Position numbers and translations under genes: made by a program. From Pseudomonadaceae bacterium SI-3 (GTDB taxonomy: Bacteria > Pseudomonadota > Gammaproteobacteria > Pseudomonadales > Pseudomonadaceae): 64,000 nucleotides of DNA. Positions 37,803-48,160 of this stretch are shown here, piece after piece (position 1 is the stretch's first letter; every line of letters starts with the position of its first letter). The notes below the pieces were generated by a model that ran no database searches, was not told the DNA's origin, and saw only the letters and a list, made by a program, of their open reading frames with translations. The stretch covers positions 1,178,001 through 1,242,000 of the forward strand of contig CP026511.1 in the NCBI GenBank assembly GCA_004010935.1, given 5' to 3'.

Positions 37803-38488
37803 GCACTTCGTTAGCCCGTCTCGAGCGTAGGCTCGGATATCAATTCAAAGACCAGGAGCTGATGCTCCTGGCTCTGACGCATCGCAGCTATGCCGGACGC
37901 AATAACGAGCGTCTGGAGTTTCTTGGCGATGCCATCCTCAACTTTATCGCCGGCGAGGCGTTGTTCAACCACTTTCCGCAAGCCAAGGAAGGGCAGCTCT
38001 CTCGGCTGCGCGCGCGACTGGTTAAAGGCGAAACGCTTGCCGTGCTCGCACGCGGTTTCGAGCTCGGAGAATACCTGCGGCTTGGTTCCGGCGAGTTGAA
38101 AAGCGGTGGCTTTCGCCGTGAATCGATCCTTGCTGATACGCTCGAAGCTTTAATTGGCGCCATATACCTTGATGCAGGCATGGAGGCGGCGCGTGACCGC
38201 GTGCTGGCTTGGCTTGCCAACGAGCTGGAAGGGCTTACGCTCGTCGATACAAACAAGGATCCAAAGACTCGCCTGCAGGAATTTCTGCAATCGCGGGCAT
38301 GCGAACTACCGAAATACGAAGTGGTTGCGATTCAGGGCGAACCGCATTGCCGGACGTTCTTCGTCGAGTGCCAGGTATCGTTGCTCAATGAGAAGACTCA
38401 AGGGCAGGGTGCTAGCAGGCGTATTGCCGAACAGGTTGCCGCTGCCTCGGCATTGATAGCACTCGGCGTGGAGAACGGTAATGACTGA
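37799..38488 (+). CDS. rnc: Ribonuclease III
   Basis: Double-strand-specific endonuclease for rRNA processing and RNA decay. It has 229 residues: the RNase III signature [14 protein letters not shown] (about 40-53) with the Mg ligands, a second acidic site ([13 protein letters not shown] near 115), and a C-terminal dsRNA-binding domain ([11 protein letters not shown] and [14 protein letters not shown]). GTG start at 37799; overlaps era by 8 bp, the usual rnc-era-recO order. Confidence 0.96.
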   Translation: MSTSLARLERRLGYQFKDQELMLLALTHRSYAGRNNERLEFLGDAILNFIAGEALFNHFPQAKEGQLSRLRARLVKGETLAVLARGFELGEYLRLGSGELKSGGFRRESILADTLEALIGAIYLDAGMEAARDRVLAWLANELEGLTLVDTNKDPKTRLQEFLQSRACELPKYEVVAIQGEPHCRTFFVECQVSLLNEKTQGQGASRRIAEQVAAASALIALGVENGND

Positions 38489-39392
38489 TGAACGAGTTGA
38501 AGGCGAAGACGTAAGCCGCTGCGGCTATGTAGCCATAGTGGGAAGGCCCAATGTGGGTAAGTCAACGCTCCTCAATCACGTCTTGGGGCAGAAGCTCGCG
38601 ATCACTTCGCGCAAGCCGCAGACGACACGACACAATATGCTCGGGATCAAGACCGAGGGCACCGTTCAGGCGGTCTATGTCGACACCCCTGGCCTGCACA
38701 AGAATGGCGAGACGGCACTCAACCGTTATATGAACCGCACCGCCTCTTCAGCCTTGAAGGACGTCGACGTCGTCGTCTTTGTTGTTGATCGTACGCGCTG
38801 GACCGATGAGGATCAGCTGGTGCTCGAGCGTGTTCAGTATGTTGAAGGTCCAGTCATCGTGGCGGTCAACAAGACTGATCGCGTCGAAGACAAAGGTGAA
38901 TTGCTGCCACATTTCGAATGGTTGGCTCAGCAGCTTCCTAACGCTGAAATCGTACCGATCTCCGCCCAGCACGGGCAGAATCTCGATGTGTTCGAGAAGC
39001 TAGTTGCCTCGCACCTGCCTGAGGGCGAGCATTTCTTTCCCGAGGACCAGATCACCGACCGCAGCAGCCGTTTCCTAGCGGCGGAGCTGGTGCGCGAGAA
39101 GATCATGCGCCAGCTCGGTGCTGAGGTGCCGTATCAGATCACTGTCGAAATTGAAGACTTCAAGCAGCAGGGGCATGTGCTGCATATCCATGCGCTGATC
39201 CTGGTCGAGCGCGATGGACAGAAGAAGATCATCATTGGCGACAAGGGCGAGCGCATCAAGCGCATCGGTCAGGAGGCGCGCAAGGACATGGAAGTCCTGT
39301 TTGACTCCAAGGTCATGCTTAACCTCTGGGTGAAGGTAAAGAGCGGTTGGTCCGACGACGAGCGCGCACTGCACTCGCTCGGCTACAGCTGA
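38481..39392 (+). CDS. era: GTPase Era
   Basis: Ras-like GTPase with KH domain for 30S assembly, binding the 16S rRNA 3' end. It has 303 residues: P-loop [12 protein letters not shown] (about 20), DTPGLH (about 67), NKTD (about 132) and the C-terminal KH domain with [22 protein letters not shown] (about 250; [10 protein letters not shown] before it). A 9-bp hairpin follows in the gap before recO. Confidence 0.96.
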   Translation: MTDERVEGEDVSRCGYVAIVGRPNVGKSTLLNHVLGQKLAITSRKPQTTRHNMLGIKTEGTVQAVYVDTPGLHKNGETALNRYMNRTASSALKDVDVVVFVVDRTRWTDEDQLVLERVQYVEGPVIVAVNKTDRVEDKGELLPHFEWLAQQLPNAEIVPISAQHGQNLDVFEKLVASHLPEGEHFFPEDQITDRSSRFLAAELVREKIMRQLGAEVPYQITVEIEDFKQQGHVLHIHALILVERDGQKKIIIGDKGERIKRIGQEARKDMEVLFDSKVMLNLWVKVKSGWSDDERALHSLGYS

Positions 39393-39480
39393 CGCTAAGC
39401 CCGCGACATCGGCCCGACTGCCGCAACCTTGGCAGTCGGACAAAGGCATTCGCTCCGTTTCTGCCTACGACCTAGATCCC

Positions 39481-40173
39481 ATGACCGCTCAAACCGCCTT
39501 TGTGCTGCACAGCCGGCCCTATCGTGAAAGTAGCGCGCTTGTGGATTTCTTCACCCCCGAGGGGCGGCTGCGGGCAGTGCTGCGTGGTGCGCGCGGCAAG
39601 GCGGGCACTTTGGCCCGGCCATTCGTACCGCTGGAGGTCGAGTTTCGCGGGCGCGGTGATCTGAAGAGCGTCGGGCGACTGGAGAGCGCGGGTTTGGCTT
39701 TCTGGCTCGACGGCAATGCGCTCTTCAGTGGCCTGTACCTGAACGAGTTGCTGATCCGGCTGCTACCGGCTGAGGATGCCCATCCCGCCATGTTCGACCA
39801 TTACGCCGCGACATTACCCGCCCTGGCAGACAAGCGACCGCTGGAGCCGATCCTGCGTTCTTTCGAATGGCGATTGCTGACCGAACTTGGCTACGGCTTT
39901 GCGCTGGACCGGGATATCGCTGACCAGCCTATCCATGGCGACGGGCTTTATCGCTTGTTGCCCGAGACCGGGCTGGAGCCGGTCGGTCAGTTTCAGCCCG
40001 GGCTGTTCAATGGTTCGGAACTCCTGGCAATGGCTGAGGCCGATTGGAATGTGCCAGGGGCTTTGGCGGCCGCAAAAAGACTTATGCGTCAGGCGCTGGC
40101 GCCGCATCTGGGCGGCCGGCCACTGGTTAGCCGCGAGCTGTTCATGAACATCAAGGAGGTCCCGCGTGACTGA
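39481..40173 (+). CDS. recO: DNA repair protein RecO
   Basis: Recombination mediator that, with RecR, loads RecA on SSB-coated DNA. It has 230 residues: N-terminal OB fold ([24 protein letters not shown]) and a C-terminal helical domain. No zinc cysteines are visible, as is common in gammaproteobacterial RecO. It overlaps pdxJ by 8 bp. Confidence 0.94.
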   Translation: MTAQTAFVLHSRPYRESSALVDFFTPEGRLRAVLRGARGKAGTLARPFVPLEVEFRGRGDLKSVGRLESAGLAFWLDGNALFSGLYLNELLIRLLPAEDAHPAMFDHYAATLPALADKRPLEPILRSFEWRLLTELGYGFALDRDIADQPIHGDGLYRLLPETGLEPVGQFQPGLFNGSELLAMAEADWNVPGALAAAKRLMRQALAPHLGGRPLVSRELFMNIKEVPRD

Positions 40174-40912
40174 AGCCAATCGAATCCTGCTCGGCGTCAA
40201 TGTCGATCATGTCGCCACTCTGCGCCAGGCGCGTGGCACCCGTTACCCTGACCCGGTCAAGGCCGCGTTGGATGCGGAGGAGGCGGGGGCCGACGGCATC
40301 ACGGTGCACCTGCGTGAAGATCGTCGGCACATTCAGGAGCGTGACGTGCTGATGATGAAAGACGCGCTGCAGACTCGAATGAATTTCGAAATGGGCCTGA
40401 CCGACGCAATGCTGGCCTTTGCCGAACAACTGCGCCCGGAACACGTTTGTCTGGTGCCGGAGACGCGCCAGGAGCTAACCACTGAAGGCGGTCTGGATGT
40501 GGCCGGCCAAGAGTCTCGCATCCGCGATGCGGTTATGCGCCTGGCCGCCTGCGGCGCTGAGGTGTCGTTGTTCATTGATGCTGACCCGCGGCAGATCGAA
40601 GCCGCGGCGCGGGTTGGTGCGCCGGCCATCGAGTTGCACACCGGGCGCTACGCCGATGCGCACGGGGTGGCCGAGCGGGCCTGCGAGCTGGCGCGGATTC
40701 GTGATGGCGTCGAGTCAGGTCTGAGCCATGGATTGATCGTCAACGCTGGCCATGGCCTCCATTACCATAATGCCGAGGCGATCGCGGCGATCCGCGGGGT
40801 CAATGAGCTGAACATTGGCCACGCGATTGTTGCTCACGCGCTGTTTGTTGGCTTCAAACAGGCCGTCAAGGAAATGAAGCATCTCATTCTCACCGCAGCG
40901 GCGCGCGGCTGA
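40166..40912 (+). CDS. pdxJ: Pyridoxine 5'-phosphate synthase
   Basis: Condenses 1-deoxyxylulose-5-phosphate with amino-acetone phosphate derivative to make PNP in vitamin B6 synthesis. It has 248 residues as a TIM barrel with [17 protein letters not shown] (about 8), [12 protein letters not shown] (about 47), [16 protein letters not shown] (about 95) and [11 protein letters not shown] (about 192). The start is a GTG at 40166 behind AAGGAGG, overlapping recO. Confidence 0.96.
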   Translation: MTEANRILLGVNVDHVATLRQARGTRYPDPVKAALDAEEAGADGITVHLREDRRHIQERDVLMMKDALQTRMNFEMGLTDAMLAFAEQLRPEHVCLVPETRQELTTEGGLDVAGQESRIRDAVMRLAACGAEVSLFIDADPRQIEAAARVGAPAIELHTGRYADAHGVAERACELARIRDGVESGLSHGLIVNAGHGLHYHNAEAIAAIRGVNELNIGHAIVAHALFVGFKQAVKEMKHLILTAAARG

Positions 40913-40953
40913 CGCGCTGGGCGGTTGCGCTTGTTACAGACCGCTTTCGCTGG

Positions 40954-41163
40954 TTAGCGTCGGAAGAAGATATTCAGCAGAACCGTCAGCACCACGCTCA
41001 GGATGATCATTGAGGTGATGGGGATGAAGGTTCTGCTGCGCTCCGACTCGATACGAATATCGCCGGGCAATTTCCCGAACCAGCTCAACAGTCCCGGCGC
41101 GTAGTGAAACACTACGCCGAGCAGAAGCAGGAGCAACCCTGCGACGATCAACCACTTCGCCAT
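40954..41163 (-). CDS. DUF2905 small membrane protein
   Basis: A 69-residue protein with two membrane helices (about 3-28 and 48-66) and the DUF2905 middle motif GKLPGDIRIE. Function unknown; the family is widespread. It is convergent with pdxJ and follows the LysR gene by 17 bp, so it may be cotranscribed with it. Confidence 0.88.
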   Translation of the reverse strand: MAKWLIVAGLLLLLLGVVFHYAPGLLSWFGKLPGDIRIESERSRTFIPITSMIILSVVLTVLLNIFFRR

Positions 41164-41180
41164 ATTGCCTCCTGTTCTGG

Positions 41181-42080
41181 TCAGTGATAAGCGGCAAAAG
41201 CTGCCACGACGTGCCGTGCCAGGACCTGTACGGGCTCACTGCAGCCGGGGGCGCACAAGAGCTTGATCCGGTACACACCCAACGACGGTAGATTTTCACC
41301 TTCGTCCATGCGTTTGAGCGGTGGCTTGACCAGGCTCAAGGGATAGGGCGCTACCGCTAGATCGGCGATCATCGCGGCTTCCTGACCCGCGCACTGCTCG
41401 CTGGAGTAAGCAACCCGATACGACCGTCCCGCTCTGTCGAGCGCATCTAGCGCTTGGCGGCGCCACGCGCATTCTGGAGTAGACAACGCCAAGGGCAACG
41501 GATCGCGCTCGACCGCGACGCCCCCGGCGCGTCCGGCCCAGACCAGTTGCTCGCTATGGATGACCTCGCCGCGAGAATCATCCTGACCAAGGTTGCCGAC
41601 GCTGATGAGCGCTACGTCCAGCTCACCGGCGTCGATGCGTTGGATTATGTCGACGCTCCGCCCAACCGATACGTTCACTTCGATTCCCGGATGAGTCCGT
41701 GCAAACAGAGACAGCAGGCCCGGCAAGATGTGAGTGCCGATATCGGCGGGCGTACCGAAACGTACCTGGCCGTTTAGCTGCGGTGTTACAAACGCGCTCA
41801 CTGCTTCTTCGTTGAGTTTCAGCAGCCGGCGGGCATAGCCCAGCAGCCGCTCACCCTCAGTGGTCAGGGTGATGCGCCGAGCCTCTCTGACAAAGAGAGC
41901 ACAGCCGAGCATGGTTTCGAGGCGCTTGATCTGCATGCTGACGGCCGACGTGGTCCGGAAGATCTGGCCTGCCGCACGCGTGAAACTGCCGCTTTCGGCG
42001 ATCGAGACAAAGGTGCGGAGCACATCGATTTCCAATAGCGGCATCGCAGATTGGGGAAGCTGTTCGGGGATTCCGGGCAT
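41181..42080 (-). CDS. LysR family transcriptional regulator
   Basis: A 299-residue LTTR. The N-terminal winged helix-turn-helix (LRTFVSIAESGSFTRAAGQIFRT... about 20-75) is clear, followed by a periplasmic-binding-protein-like effector domain (GQVRFGTPADIGTHILPGLL near 104). It resembles the LrhA/HexA-like subclass, but the ligand is not readable. An internal start (MPLLEIDVL, 42044) is possible; the ATG at 42080 has AAGG upstream. Divergent from the DUF1127 gene, so it may control that gene. Confidence 0.88.
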   Translation of the reverse strand: MPGIPEQLPQSAMPLLEIDVLRTFVSIAESGSFTRAAGQIFRTTSAVSMQIKRLETMLGCALFVREARRITLTTEGERLLGYARRLLKLNEEAVSAFVTPQLNGQVRFGTPADIGTHILPGLLSLFARTHPGIEVNVSVGRSVDIIQRIDAGELDVALISVGNLGQDDSRGEVIHSEQLVWAGRAGGVAVERDPLPLALSTPECAWRRQALDALDRAGRSYRVAYSSEQCAGQEAAMIADLAVAPYPLSLVKPPLKRMDEGENLPSLGVYRIKLLCAPGCSEPVQVLARHVVAAFAAYH

Positions 42081-42223
42081 TGGCTAGCCTTCAATTTCGT
42101 TTAACTGGTCGTTCTATTCTAGTCGTTTGTTTGAATCGTCAAGCGCGCTCAGTCTTACTTCACCGGCCATATCGGTCGGCAGGCACTGGGTGCGCCGACG
42201 CACCTTGCACGTTAGGGGGCGCG

Positions 42224-42508
42224 ATGAAGTGTTCAGAGAAACGACTGACAGATGCACCAAAAGGTCCGCGGCAAGAGCCCGCGAGGCCGGATGTCTATGT
42301 ACCGGCAATGTGGCCCATCGGACTGCAAGAGTTGGCGCTCGACTGGTTCGCGGCCTGGCGCAAGCGTCGCCTCTATCGGCGGCTACTCACGCTCAGCGAC
42401 CGGCAATTGCGGATGCGTGATTTGAGCCGCCCGCGTTTGATGGAGAAAGCACAGGCGTCGCTGCGTCAGCTGGTTGAAGAACAGCGTAGTGCGCGCGTCC
42501 AGCGTTAG
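42224..42508 (+). CDS. DUF1127 (YjiS-like) small protein
   Basis: A 94-residue basic protein whose C-terminal half matches DUF1127: a Trp-Arg-Lys-Arg-rich helix ([16 protein letters not shown]) followed by [16 protein letters not shown]. Small DUF1127 proteins in other proteobacteria bind RNA or affect phosphate and carbon metabolism. This one is longer than the ~47-residue minimal type, with an unrelated N-terminal part. GGGGG lies just upstream of the ATG. It is divergent from a LysR gene and convergent with cmoB. Confidence 0.75.
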   Translation: MKCSEKRLTDAPKGPRQEPARPDVYVPAMWPIGLQELALDWFAAWRKRRLYRRLLTLSDRQLRMRDLSRPRLMEKAQASLRQLVEEQRSARVQR

Positions 42509-43467
42509 GGTTTGCGCGCGATCAACACGGCGCGCATCGGCGCGGGCAGGCCTTCGACGGTCTTGCTGTGATCCTGCGGGTCTAGGAACTCCGGCAGCGA
42601 CTGATAGCGCATCCAATCGGTGCTGCGCTGCTCCTGGATGCTGGTAATGCTGACATCCACGCAGCGCACGTCAACGAAGCCAGCGCGGCGCAGCCAGCAT
42701 TCCAGCGCCGCCACCGAGGGCAGGAACCAGACATTACGCATCTGTGCGTAGCGGTCTTCCGGGACCAGAGCGGTGTGTTCATTGCCCTCGATCACCAATG
42801 TTTCCAGAACCAGCTGACCGCCCTTGGTCAGGCAGTCCTTCAGGTCCAACAGATGATCGACAGGCGAGCGTCGGTGATAGAGCACGCCCATAGAAAAGAC
42901 AGTTTCGAAGCCTTCGAGCTTGGGCGGCAACTCCTCCAGCGCCATGGGCAGATGCCAGACCGGCAGTTCCTCCAGGTAGCGCTTCATCGCGTGAAACTGG
43001 CAGAAGAACAGCCAGTTCGGGTCGATGCCGACGACCGAGTCGGCACCGGCGCCGAGCATGCGCCACATGTAATAGCCGTTGCCGCAACCGACGTCGAGGA
43101 TGCGCTTGCCGCTCAAATCCAAATGCGGCGATACCCGGTCCCACTTCCAATCCGAGCGCCATTCGGTGTCGACATGTACGCCGAACACGTCGAAGGGGCC
43201 CTTGCGCCAGGGCGACAGGCCGAACAAGGCGTCTTGGGTAGCCGCACGGGTGTCCTCGTCGCACTCCGCTTCCAGGCGGAAAGCCGCTTGCAGTTCGACA
43301 GCGGCGGGCTTGATATCAGGCAGCGCATCGACGGCGCGACGCCAGCGCGGCAAGTCACCGTGGCCGATGGCGAGTTTGGCATCGAGTTGTGCCTGCAAGC
43401 CGTTGGACCAGGCGGCCAGTGGGGTGCCGGCCAGGCGCCAGGCGAGGGGTGTCAGGTCAAGGTTCAT
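42505..43467 (-). CDS. cmoB: tRNA U34 carboxymethyltransferase CmoB
   Basis: Uses carboxy-SAM made by CmoA to form cmo5U at the wobble position of tRNAs. It has 320 residues with a SAM-binding core ([17 protein letters not shown] near 128, VVGIDPN near 150, [16 protein letters not shown] near 193). The ATG at 43467 overlaps the cmoA stop by 4 bp, so the two genes are coupled. Confidence 0.94.
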   Translation of the reverse strand: MNLDLTPLAWRLAGTPLAAWSNGLQAQLDAKLAIGHGDLPRWRRAVDALPDIKPAAVELQAAFRLEAECDEDTRAATQDALFGLSPWRKGPFDVFGVHVDTEWRSDWKWDRVSPHLDLSGKRILDVGCGNGYYMWRMLGAGADSVVGIDPNWLFFCQFHAMKRYLEELPVWHLPMALEELPPKLEGFETVFSMGVLYHRRSPVDHLLDLKDCLTKGGQLVLETLVIEGNEHTALVPEDRYAQMRNVWFLPSVAALECWLRRAGFVDVRCVDVSITSIQEQRSTDWMRYQSLPEFLDPQDHSKTVEGLPAPMRAVLIARKP

Positions 43468-44207
43468 GGCAGCGCAATCAACGAGGCGAAGTTCAGGCAT
43501 TGAAACCAGGGCACCACCTTGGTGAATCCGGCCTCCAGCAAGCGCTGACGGTGGGTTTCCAGGCTGTCGGGCTTCATCACGTTCTCGATGGCGCTGCGTT
43601 TCTGCGCGATTTCCAATTCGCTGTAGCCGTTGGCGCGTTTGAATGCGACATGCAGGTCGGTCAGCAGGTCATGCTCCTGCTCGTCTTCGAAGCGCAGCTT
43701 TTCCGACAGAATCAGCGCGCCCCCAGGTACCAGCGCCTGGCGGATGGCGCCTAGCAGAGCGGGCCGCTTCTCAGGGGGGATGAACTGCAGAGTGAAGTTA
43801 AGTGCGATCAGCGAGGCGGGCTGGAACTGCAGGGCAAGCACGTCGGCTTCGATCACCTCAACCGGGAGCAACTCTTGAAACATCGAGTCCTGCCCGTGCA
43901 GGTATTCACGGCAGCGCTCAACCATGGCGGTAGAGTTATCGACGGCGATCACCTGGCAATTATCCGTCTTGACGTGCCGGCGCAACGCTTGCGTCACCGC
44001 GCCCAGCGAACATCCCAGGTCATAGAGGCAGGTGTTCTGCTGGGCGAACTGCGCGGCCAGCACGCCGATGTTCTCGACGATGGTGGGATAGCCCGGAACC
44101 GAGCGTTTGATCATGTCGGGAAAGACCCGCACGACGTCCTCGTTGAAGACGAAGTCTTGGGGTTGGGCGAGGGGCTTGGCGAACAGGCGATCGGGTTCGT
44201 GGCTCAC
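43464..44207 (-). CDS. cmoA: Carboxy-S-adenosyl-L-methionine synthase CmoA
   Basis: Makes carboxy-SAM from SAM and prephenate. With the GTG at 44207 the product has 247 residues, as in E. coli, and begins with [12 protein letters not shown]. Motifs include [22 protein letters not shown] (about 20-41), [17 protein letters not shown] (about 63) and [12 protein letters not shown] (about 137). Its ribosome-binding site is weak; an ATG at 44243 is an alternative. Confidence 0.92.
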   Translation of the reverse strand: MSHEPDRLFAKPLAQPQDFVFNEDVVRVFPDMIKRSVPGYPTIVENIGVLAAQFAQQNTCLYDLGCSLGAVTQALRRHVKTDNCQVIAVDNSTAMVERCREYLHGQDSMFQELLPVEVIEADVLALQFQPASLIALNFTLQFIPPEKRPALLGAIRQALVPGGALILSEKLRFEDEQEHDLLTDLHVAFKRANGYSELEIAQKRSAIENVMKPDSLETHRQRLLEAGFTKVVPWFQCLNFASLIALP

Positions 44208-44326
44208 GGCGGTGTCTAGGCAGGCTGAAAACAGGGGCGGCATTGTAGCGGAAAGCCATGCGGATGGCCGTCGCGAAGTGGACGGTCGGTTCTCGTGCCC
44301 CGGCTCTCCACGCCTTATGGCACGTC

Positions 44327-44716
44327 TTATTGCACTTCGATTCGGCAGTCGAACAGCCCGGCCGGCTCGGTGTCGGTTTCCCAAGGGCGCTGATAGGCGA
44401 GATAGAGGCGGCCGCTGCCGGCCTCAGCTGCCTCGAAGCGCCAGGTGGACAGACCATCGCCGCCGATGACGTCGGACTTCGGTGAGCTGAATACTTCCGG
44501 GCCGAGGCTTTTCAGCTGCTCGGCCGAAACCTCGCGCAGGTTCCAGCGATAACCTGTGGTGGGGTTGCTTGGCAGGCTCACGATCAACATCTGACCGGGC
44601 TGCAAGGTCAGCGGGCAGTCCGCATCGTCGTTCAGCGCGATACTGCTCGGCGGCGTACTGGCGCAACCGGCCAGCAGAAACAACGGGGCGAACGACAGCA
44701 AACGGGCGAGAGGCAT
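44327..44716 (-). CDS. icp: Inhibitor of cysteine peptidase, chagasin-like lipoprotein
   Basis: I42-family (chagasin) protease inhibitor, 129 residues, predicted lipoprotein: signal peptide with lipobox LLAGC (Cys about 17). The key chagasin loop NPTTGYRW is present near residue 57, as are [16 protein letters not shown] and YQRPWE. Such inhibitors block papain-type cysteine proteases. In P. aeruginosa icp (PA0778) is next to the Lon-like gene PA0779, and it is so here. It lies downstream of asrA with a hairpin in between. Confidence 0.9.
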   Translation of the reverse strand: MPLARLLSFAPLFLLAGCASTPPSSIALNDDADCPLTLQPGQMLIVSLPSNPTTGYRWNLREVSAEQLKSLGPEVFSSPKSDVIGGDGLSTWRFEAAEAGSGRLYLAYQRPWETDTEPAGLFDCRIEVQ

Positions 44717-44832
44717 GGGCGACCGGCTCCAGAGGGAAGAAAGAAAACGCTCGGGCGTCGGTGGAAACCATAAGGCGCCAGGGCCGGTGGGTAAAGCCAT
44801 TCGCAACGGCGACGGACTGTACACAAGCGGAA

Positions 44833-44859
44833 GGGGCCGTGCCGCCGGTTCACGGCCCC
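44833..44859. terminator. Hairpin downstream of asrA
   Basis: Stem GGGGCCGTG/CACGGCCCC with a 9-nt loop, 12 bp after the end of asrA on its strand. Followed by TTCC only, so it is a weak or non-intrinsic terminator, or a 3'-end stabiliser. Confidence 0.5.
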
Positions 44860-44870
44860 TGATTCCGGTA

Positions 44871-47252
44871 TTAGAACAAGACCTTGACCACGTCACTGAA
44901 GCGCTTGGCGAAGTGCATCGTCAGGCCTTCTTTCAGATAGTCCGGCAACTCCTCGAAATCTCCGCGATTCAGCTCCGGGATGATCAATTCGTAAAGCTTC
45001 AAGCGCCGCGCCGCGATGACCTTCTCTCGCAGCCCACCGATCGGCAGCACCAGCCCGGTCAGGGTTAGCTCGCCCGTCATGGCCACGCCTTTCTTGGGCG
45101 CCTGGTTGCGTGCCAACGAAAGCAGCGCGCTGGCCATGCTGATGCCGGCGCTGGGGCCATCTTTTGGCGTAGCGCCTTCCGGCACGTGCATATGCACGAA
45201 GGCCTGATCAAAGAACTTCGGATCGCCTTTGAATTCCTTCAAGTGCGAATTGACGTAACTGAACGCGATTTCAGCCGACTCCTTCATGACATCGCCCAGC
45301 TTGCCGGTGAGCTTGAAACCTCGGTTGAGCGTATGAATCCGCGTAGCCTCGATCGGCAGTGTTGCGCCTCCCATGCTGTTCCAGGCCAACCCGGTGACCA
45401 CGCCGACTCCAGTGAGCAGCTGTTCAGGGTGCCAATACGCCATGCCCAGGTAGCTTTCGATATCTTTCGGCCCGATCTTGATCTTGCTCTCAGGTTCATC
45501 GAGCAGCTTGACCACGGCCTTACGCACCACCTTGCCGAGCTGCTTGTCGAGCTGTCGAACTCCGGCCTCGCGCGCGTAGCCTTCGATGAGGTTGCGCAAC
45601 GCACTGTCATTGATAGCCAACCGGTTCTTCGGCACCCCGGCGCGCTGCAACTGCCGCGGCCAGAGGTGGCGCTTGGCGATCGCCAGTTTCTCTTCGGTGA
45701 TGTAACCCGACAGCCGGATGATCTCCATGCGGTCGAGCAGCGGGCCCGGGATCGAATAAAGGCTGTTGGCGGTGCAGACGAACAGGACCTTGGACAGGTC
45801 CAGGCGCAAATCAAGGTAATGATCGAGGAAACCGACGTTCTGTTCCGGGTCCAGCGTTTCCAACAGCGCCGAGGCCGGATCGCCCTGATGGCTATTGCCG
45901 AGCTTGTCTACCTCGTCGAGCATGATCACCGGGTTCATCACTTCGACTTCCTTCAGCGCCTGGACCAGTTTGCCGGGCAGGGCGCCGATGTAGGTGCGGC
46001 GATGGCCCTTGATCTCGGCCTCGTCTCGCATGCCGCCGACGCTGAAGCGGTAGAAGGGGCGGCCCAGCGATTCGGCAATGGACTTGCCAATGCTGGTCTT
46101 GCCGACGCCTGGCGGGCCCACCAGGAGCACGATGGAGCCGGAGATTTCACCGCGGAATGCGCCGACGGCGAGGAACTCGATGATCCGGCTCTTGATATCG
46201 TCGAGCCCGGCATGATGCGCATTGAGCACCTTGCGAGCATGTTCGAGGTCGAGCTTGTCCTCGCTGTACAGCCCCCAGGGCATCGACGTGACCCAGTCCA
46301 GATAGTTACGGGTTACCGCATACTCCGGCGAACCGGTTTCCAGCACCGAGAGCTTGGTCAGCTCGTCGTCGATCCGCTTCTGGGCGGCGGGCGGCACGAC
46401 CTTGCCCTCCAGGCGGGAACGGAATTCATCGGCATCGGCGCTGCGGTCGTCCTTGGTGATCCCCAGCTCTTGCTGGATGATCTTCAGCTGTTCCTTAAGG
46501 AAGAACTCACGCTGACGTTCGCCAATCTTGCGGTTCACTTCGCCGGTTAGTTCTTTCTGCAGCTTGGCGACTTCGACTTCCTTGCGCAGCAGAGGCAGCA
46601 CCTTCTCCATGCGCTTGAGCACGGGTACGGTGTCCAGGACCTCTTGCAGCTCGATGCCTGGCGCCGTGGTCAGCGCCGCAGCGAAGTCGGTTAACGGCGA
46701 CGGCGCGTTCGGGCTAAAGCGGTTGAGGTAGTTCTTCAGCTCCTCGCTGTACAGTGGATTGAGTGGCAGCAGTTCCTTGATCGCATTGATCAACGCCATG
46801 CCGTAGGCCTTCACCTCGTCGCGGGGGTCTTCATCGCTCTGCGGGTATTCGACTTCCACCAGATAGGGCGGTTTACGGCGCAGCCACCCTTTGATTCGAA
46901 CGCGGGCCATGCCCTGGGCGACGAATTGCAACCTGCCGCCTTCCTTCGAGGCGTGGTGCACGCGAACCATGGTGCCGTGTTCGGGCAGGCTGTCCGGATC
47001 GAAGCTGGCGGCATCCTGTGCCGGGGTGTCCATGAAGAAGAGGGCCAAGCGCTGGTGCGGCGTCTTGGAGACCAGCTCCAGAGTCTCGGCCCAGGGCTCT
47101 TCGTTGACGATTATCGGCAGCACCTGTGCGGGAAAGAAAGGCCGGTTGTGGATCGGGACGATGTACAGCTTGTCGGGCAGGTCCTGATCCGGTAGCACCA
47201 GGCCCGTGGAAGAGGCGTTTTGCTCGAATTCTTGATGGATGTCGTCGTTCAT
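44871..47252 (-). CDS. asrA: Lon-like ATP-dependent protease AsrA
   Basis: ATP-dependent serine protease of the LonA family, 793 residues: N-terminal Lon domain (about 25-220), AAA+ module (Walker A LVGPPGVGKTSIGKS near 375, Walker B MLDEVDKLG near 448) and a protease domain with the Ser/Lys dyad, Ser701 in DGPSAGIS. Its closest match by memory and neighbourhood is P. aeruginosa PA0779 (AsrA), which is induced by aminoglycosides and heat, rather than the main Lon (PA1803 type). It has a sigma-32-like promoter and is divergent from pruR. Confidence 0.9.
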   Translation of the reverse strand: MNDDIHQEFEQNASSTGLVLPDQDLPDKLYIVPIHNRPFFPAQVLPIIVNEEPWAETLELVSKTPHQRLALFFMDTPAQDAASFDPDSLPEHGTMVRVHHASKEGGRLQFVAQGMARVRIKGWLRRKPPYLVEVEYPQSDEDPRDEVKAYGMALINAIKELLPLNPLYSEELKNYLNRFSPNAPSPLTDFAAALTTAPGIELQEVLDTVPVLKRMEKVLPLLRKEVEVAKLQKELTGEVNRKIGERQREFFLKEQLKIIQQELGITKDDRSADADEFRSRLEGKVVPPAAQKRIDDELTKLSVLETGSPEYAVTRNYLDWVTSMPWGLYSEDKLDLEHARKVLNAHHAGLDDIKSRIIEFLAVGAFRGEISGSIVLLVGPPGVGKTSIGKSIAESLGRPFYRFSVGGMRDEAEIKGHRRTYIGALPGKLVQALKEVEVMNPVIMLDEVDKLGNSHQGDPASALLETLDPEQNVGFLDHYLDLRLDLSKVLFVCTANSLYSIPGPLLDRMEIIRLSGYITEEKLAIAKRHLWPRQLQRAGVPKNRLAINDSALRNLIEGYAREAGVRQLDKQLGKVVRKAVVKLLDEPESKIKIGPKDIESYLGMAYWHPEQLLTGVGVVTGLAWNSMGGATLPIEATRIHTLNRGFKLTGKLGDVMKESAEIAFSYVNSHLKEFKGDPKFFDQAFVHMHVPEGATPKDGPSAGISMASALLSLARNQAPKKGVAMTGELTLTGLVLPIGGLREKVIAARRLKLYELIIPELNRGDFEELPDYLKEGLTMHFAKRFSDVVKVLF

Positions 47253-47281
47253 GCGGCACCTGTGGCGAGTACGTGCTCTTT

Positions 47282-47309
47282 AGATGGGTATCTGGCGAAT
47301 GATTTCAAT
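47282..47309 (-). promoter_or_regulatory. Heat-shock (RpoH) type promoter of asrA
   Basis: On the minus strand, TTGAAA (47308-47303; preceded by A) is followed after 13 bp by ACCCATCT (47289-47282). This fits the sigma-32 pattern CTTGAAA-N11-16-CCCCATNT. It lies about 30 bp upstream of the asrA ATG, giving a short leader with an AGGTG site. Confidence 0.7.
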
Positions 47310-47396
47310 CCAATCGTTGCCTAGCTGTTTTTGCCCACAGCTATAAAAACCGCCAAGCCTCCGGTAGAGTGCGGCTCATACCCCAGGTGCCCCTCC

Positions 47397-48152
47397 ATGC
47401 TCAATGCCCGTCTGCTGCGCCTTGATGATCAGGCCCACGAACATGCTCACGACTACCACCAGTTGGTGCTGTCGCTCTCGGGCAGTGCCGCGTTTGAGGT
47501 CGACGGCGCGGGCGGTGAGGTGTGCCGCATGCGTGCCTGCCTGGTGCCGGGATACGCCGAACACGAGTTCGCCGGCAAGGGTGATAACCGCATGCTCATC
47601 ATCGACCTCGATGAGCAGGACCTCAGCGCCGACGATCCGCGCCTGCTGGCGCAGTTGTTCGAAACGCCTCGTTATCCGGCGCTGGACGCCGACTTTCACA
47701 ACCTGCTGAACTATGCGGGCGCCGAACTGGCCCGCTATGGTAGCGACCCCTTGCTGGCAAGGGCGCTGGGCGGTGTGCTGTTGCGTGCGTTGCACTTGCG
47801 GGTATTTGGCGAGGCGACACACCTGCCGAAAGGGCCGCTGGACATCGGGCGCCTGGATGCACATATCGAAAGCAATCTGGCGCGCCGGATCACGGTAGCC
47901 GAGTTGGCGCAGGTGGTGTGCCTGAGCCCCAGCCACTTCCACGTGCAGTTCAAAGACAGCGTTGGCCTTACCCCGCATCAATACCTGCTGAAGAGTCGCC
48001 TCGATCGCGCCGCCAGGCTGCTGCGCGAAAGCCCGCTGCCCCTGGTGCGGATCGCCGAGGAGTGTGGCTTCTCCAGCCAGAGCGCCTTGACTACCGCCAC
48101 CCGTCGTTACCTCGGGCTGACGCCGAAACGGCTGCGACGCAGCGACGAGTGA
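47397..48152 (+). CDS. pruR: AraC-family proline utilisation regulator PruR
   Basis: A 251-residue regulator: N-terminal cupin-like sensing region (HDYHQLVLSLSGSAAFEVDG near 19) and C-terminal AraC double helix-turn-helix (ITVAELAQVVCLSPSHFHVQFKD, then LVRIAEECGFSSQSALTTATRRYLGLTPKRLRR). In P. aeruginosa PruR (PA0780) activates the put genes in response to proline. Here it is upstream of putA in the same direction and divergent from asrA. A 10-bp-stem hairpin follows the stop. Confidence 0.88.
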   Translation: MLNARLLRLDDQAHEHAHDYHQLVLSLSGSAAFEVDGAGGEVCRMRACLVPGYAEHEFAGKGDNRMLIIDLDEQDLSADDPRLLAQLFETPRYPALDADFHNLLNYAGAELARYGSDPLLARALGGVLLRALHLRVFGEATHLPKGPLDIGRLDAHIESNLARRITVAELAQVVCLSPSHFHVQFKDSVGLTPHQYLLKSRLDRAARLLRESPLPLVRIAEECGFSSQSALTTATRRYLGLTPKRLRRSDE

Positions 48153-48160
48153 CCGACCCT

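Noticed and set aside
45186..46550. Plus-strand ORF of 454 codons opposite asrA
   Set aside because: Antisense to the AAA+ part of the Lon-like protease; His/Gln/Asp-rich shadow composition.
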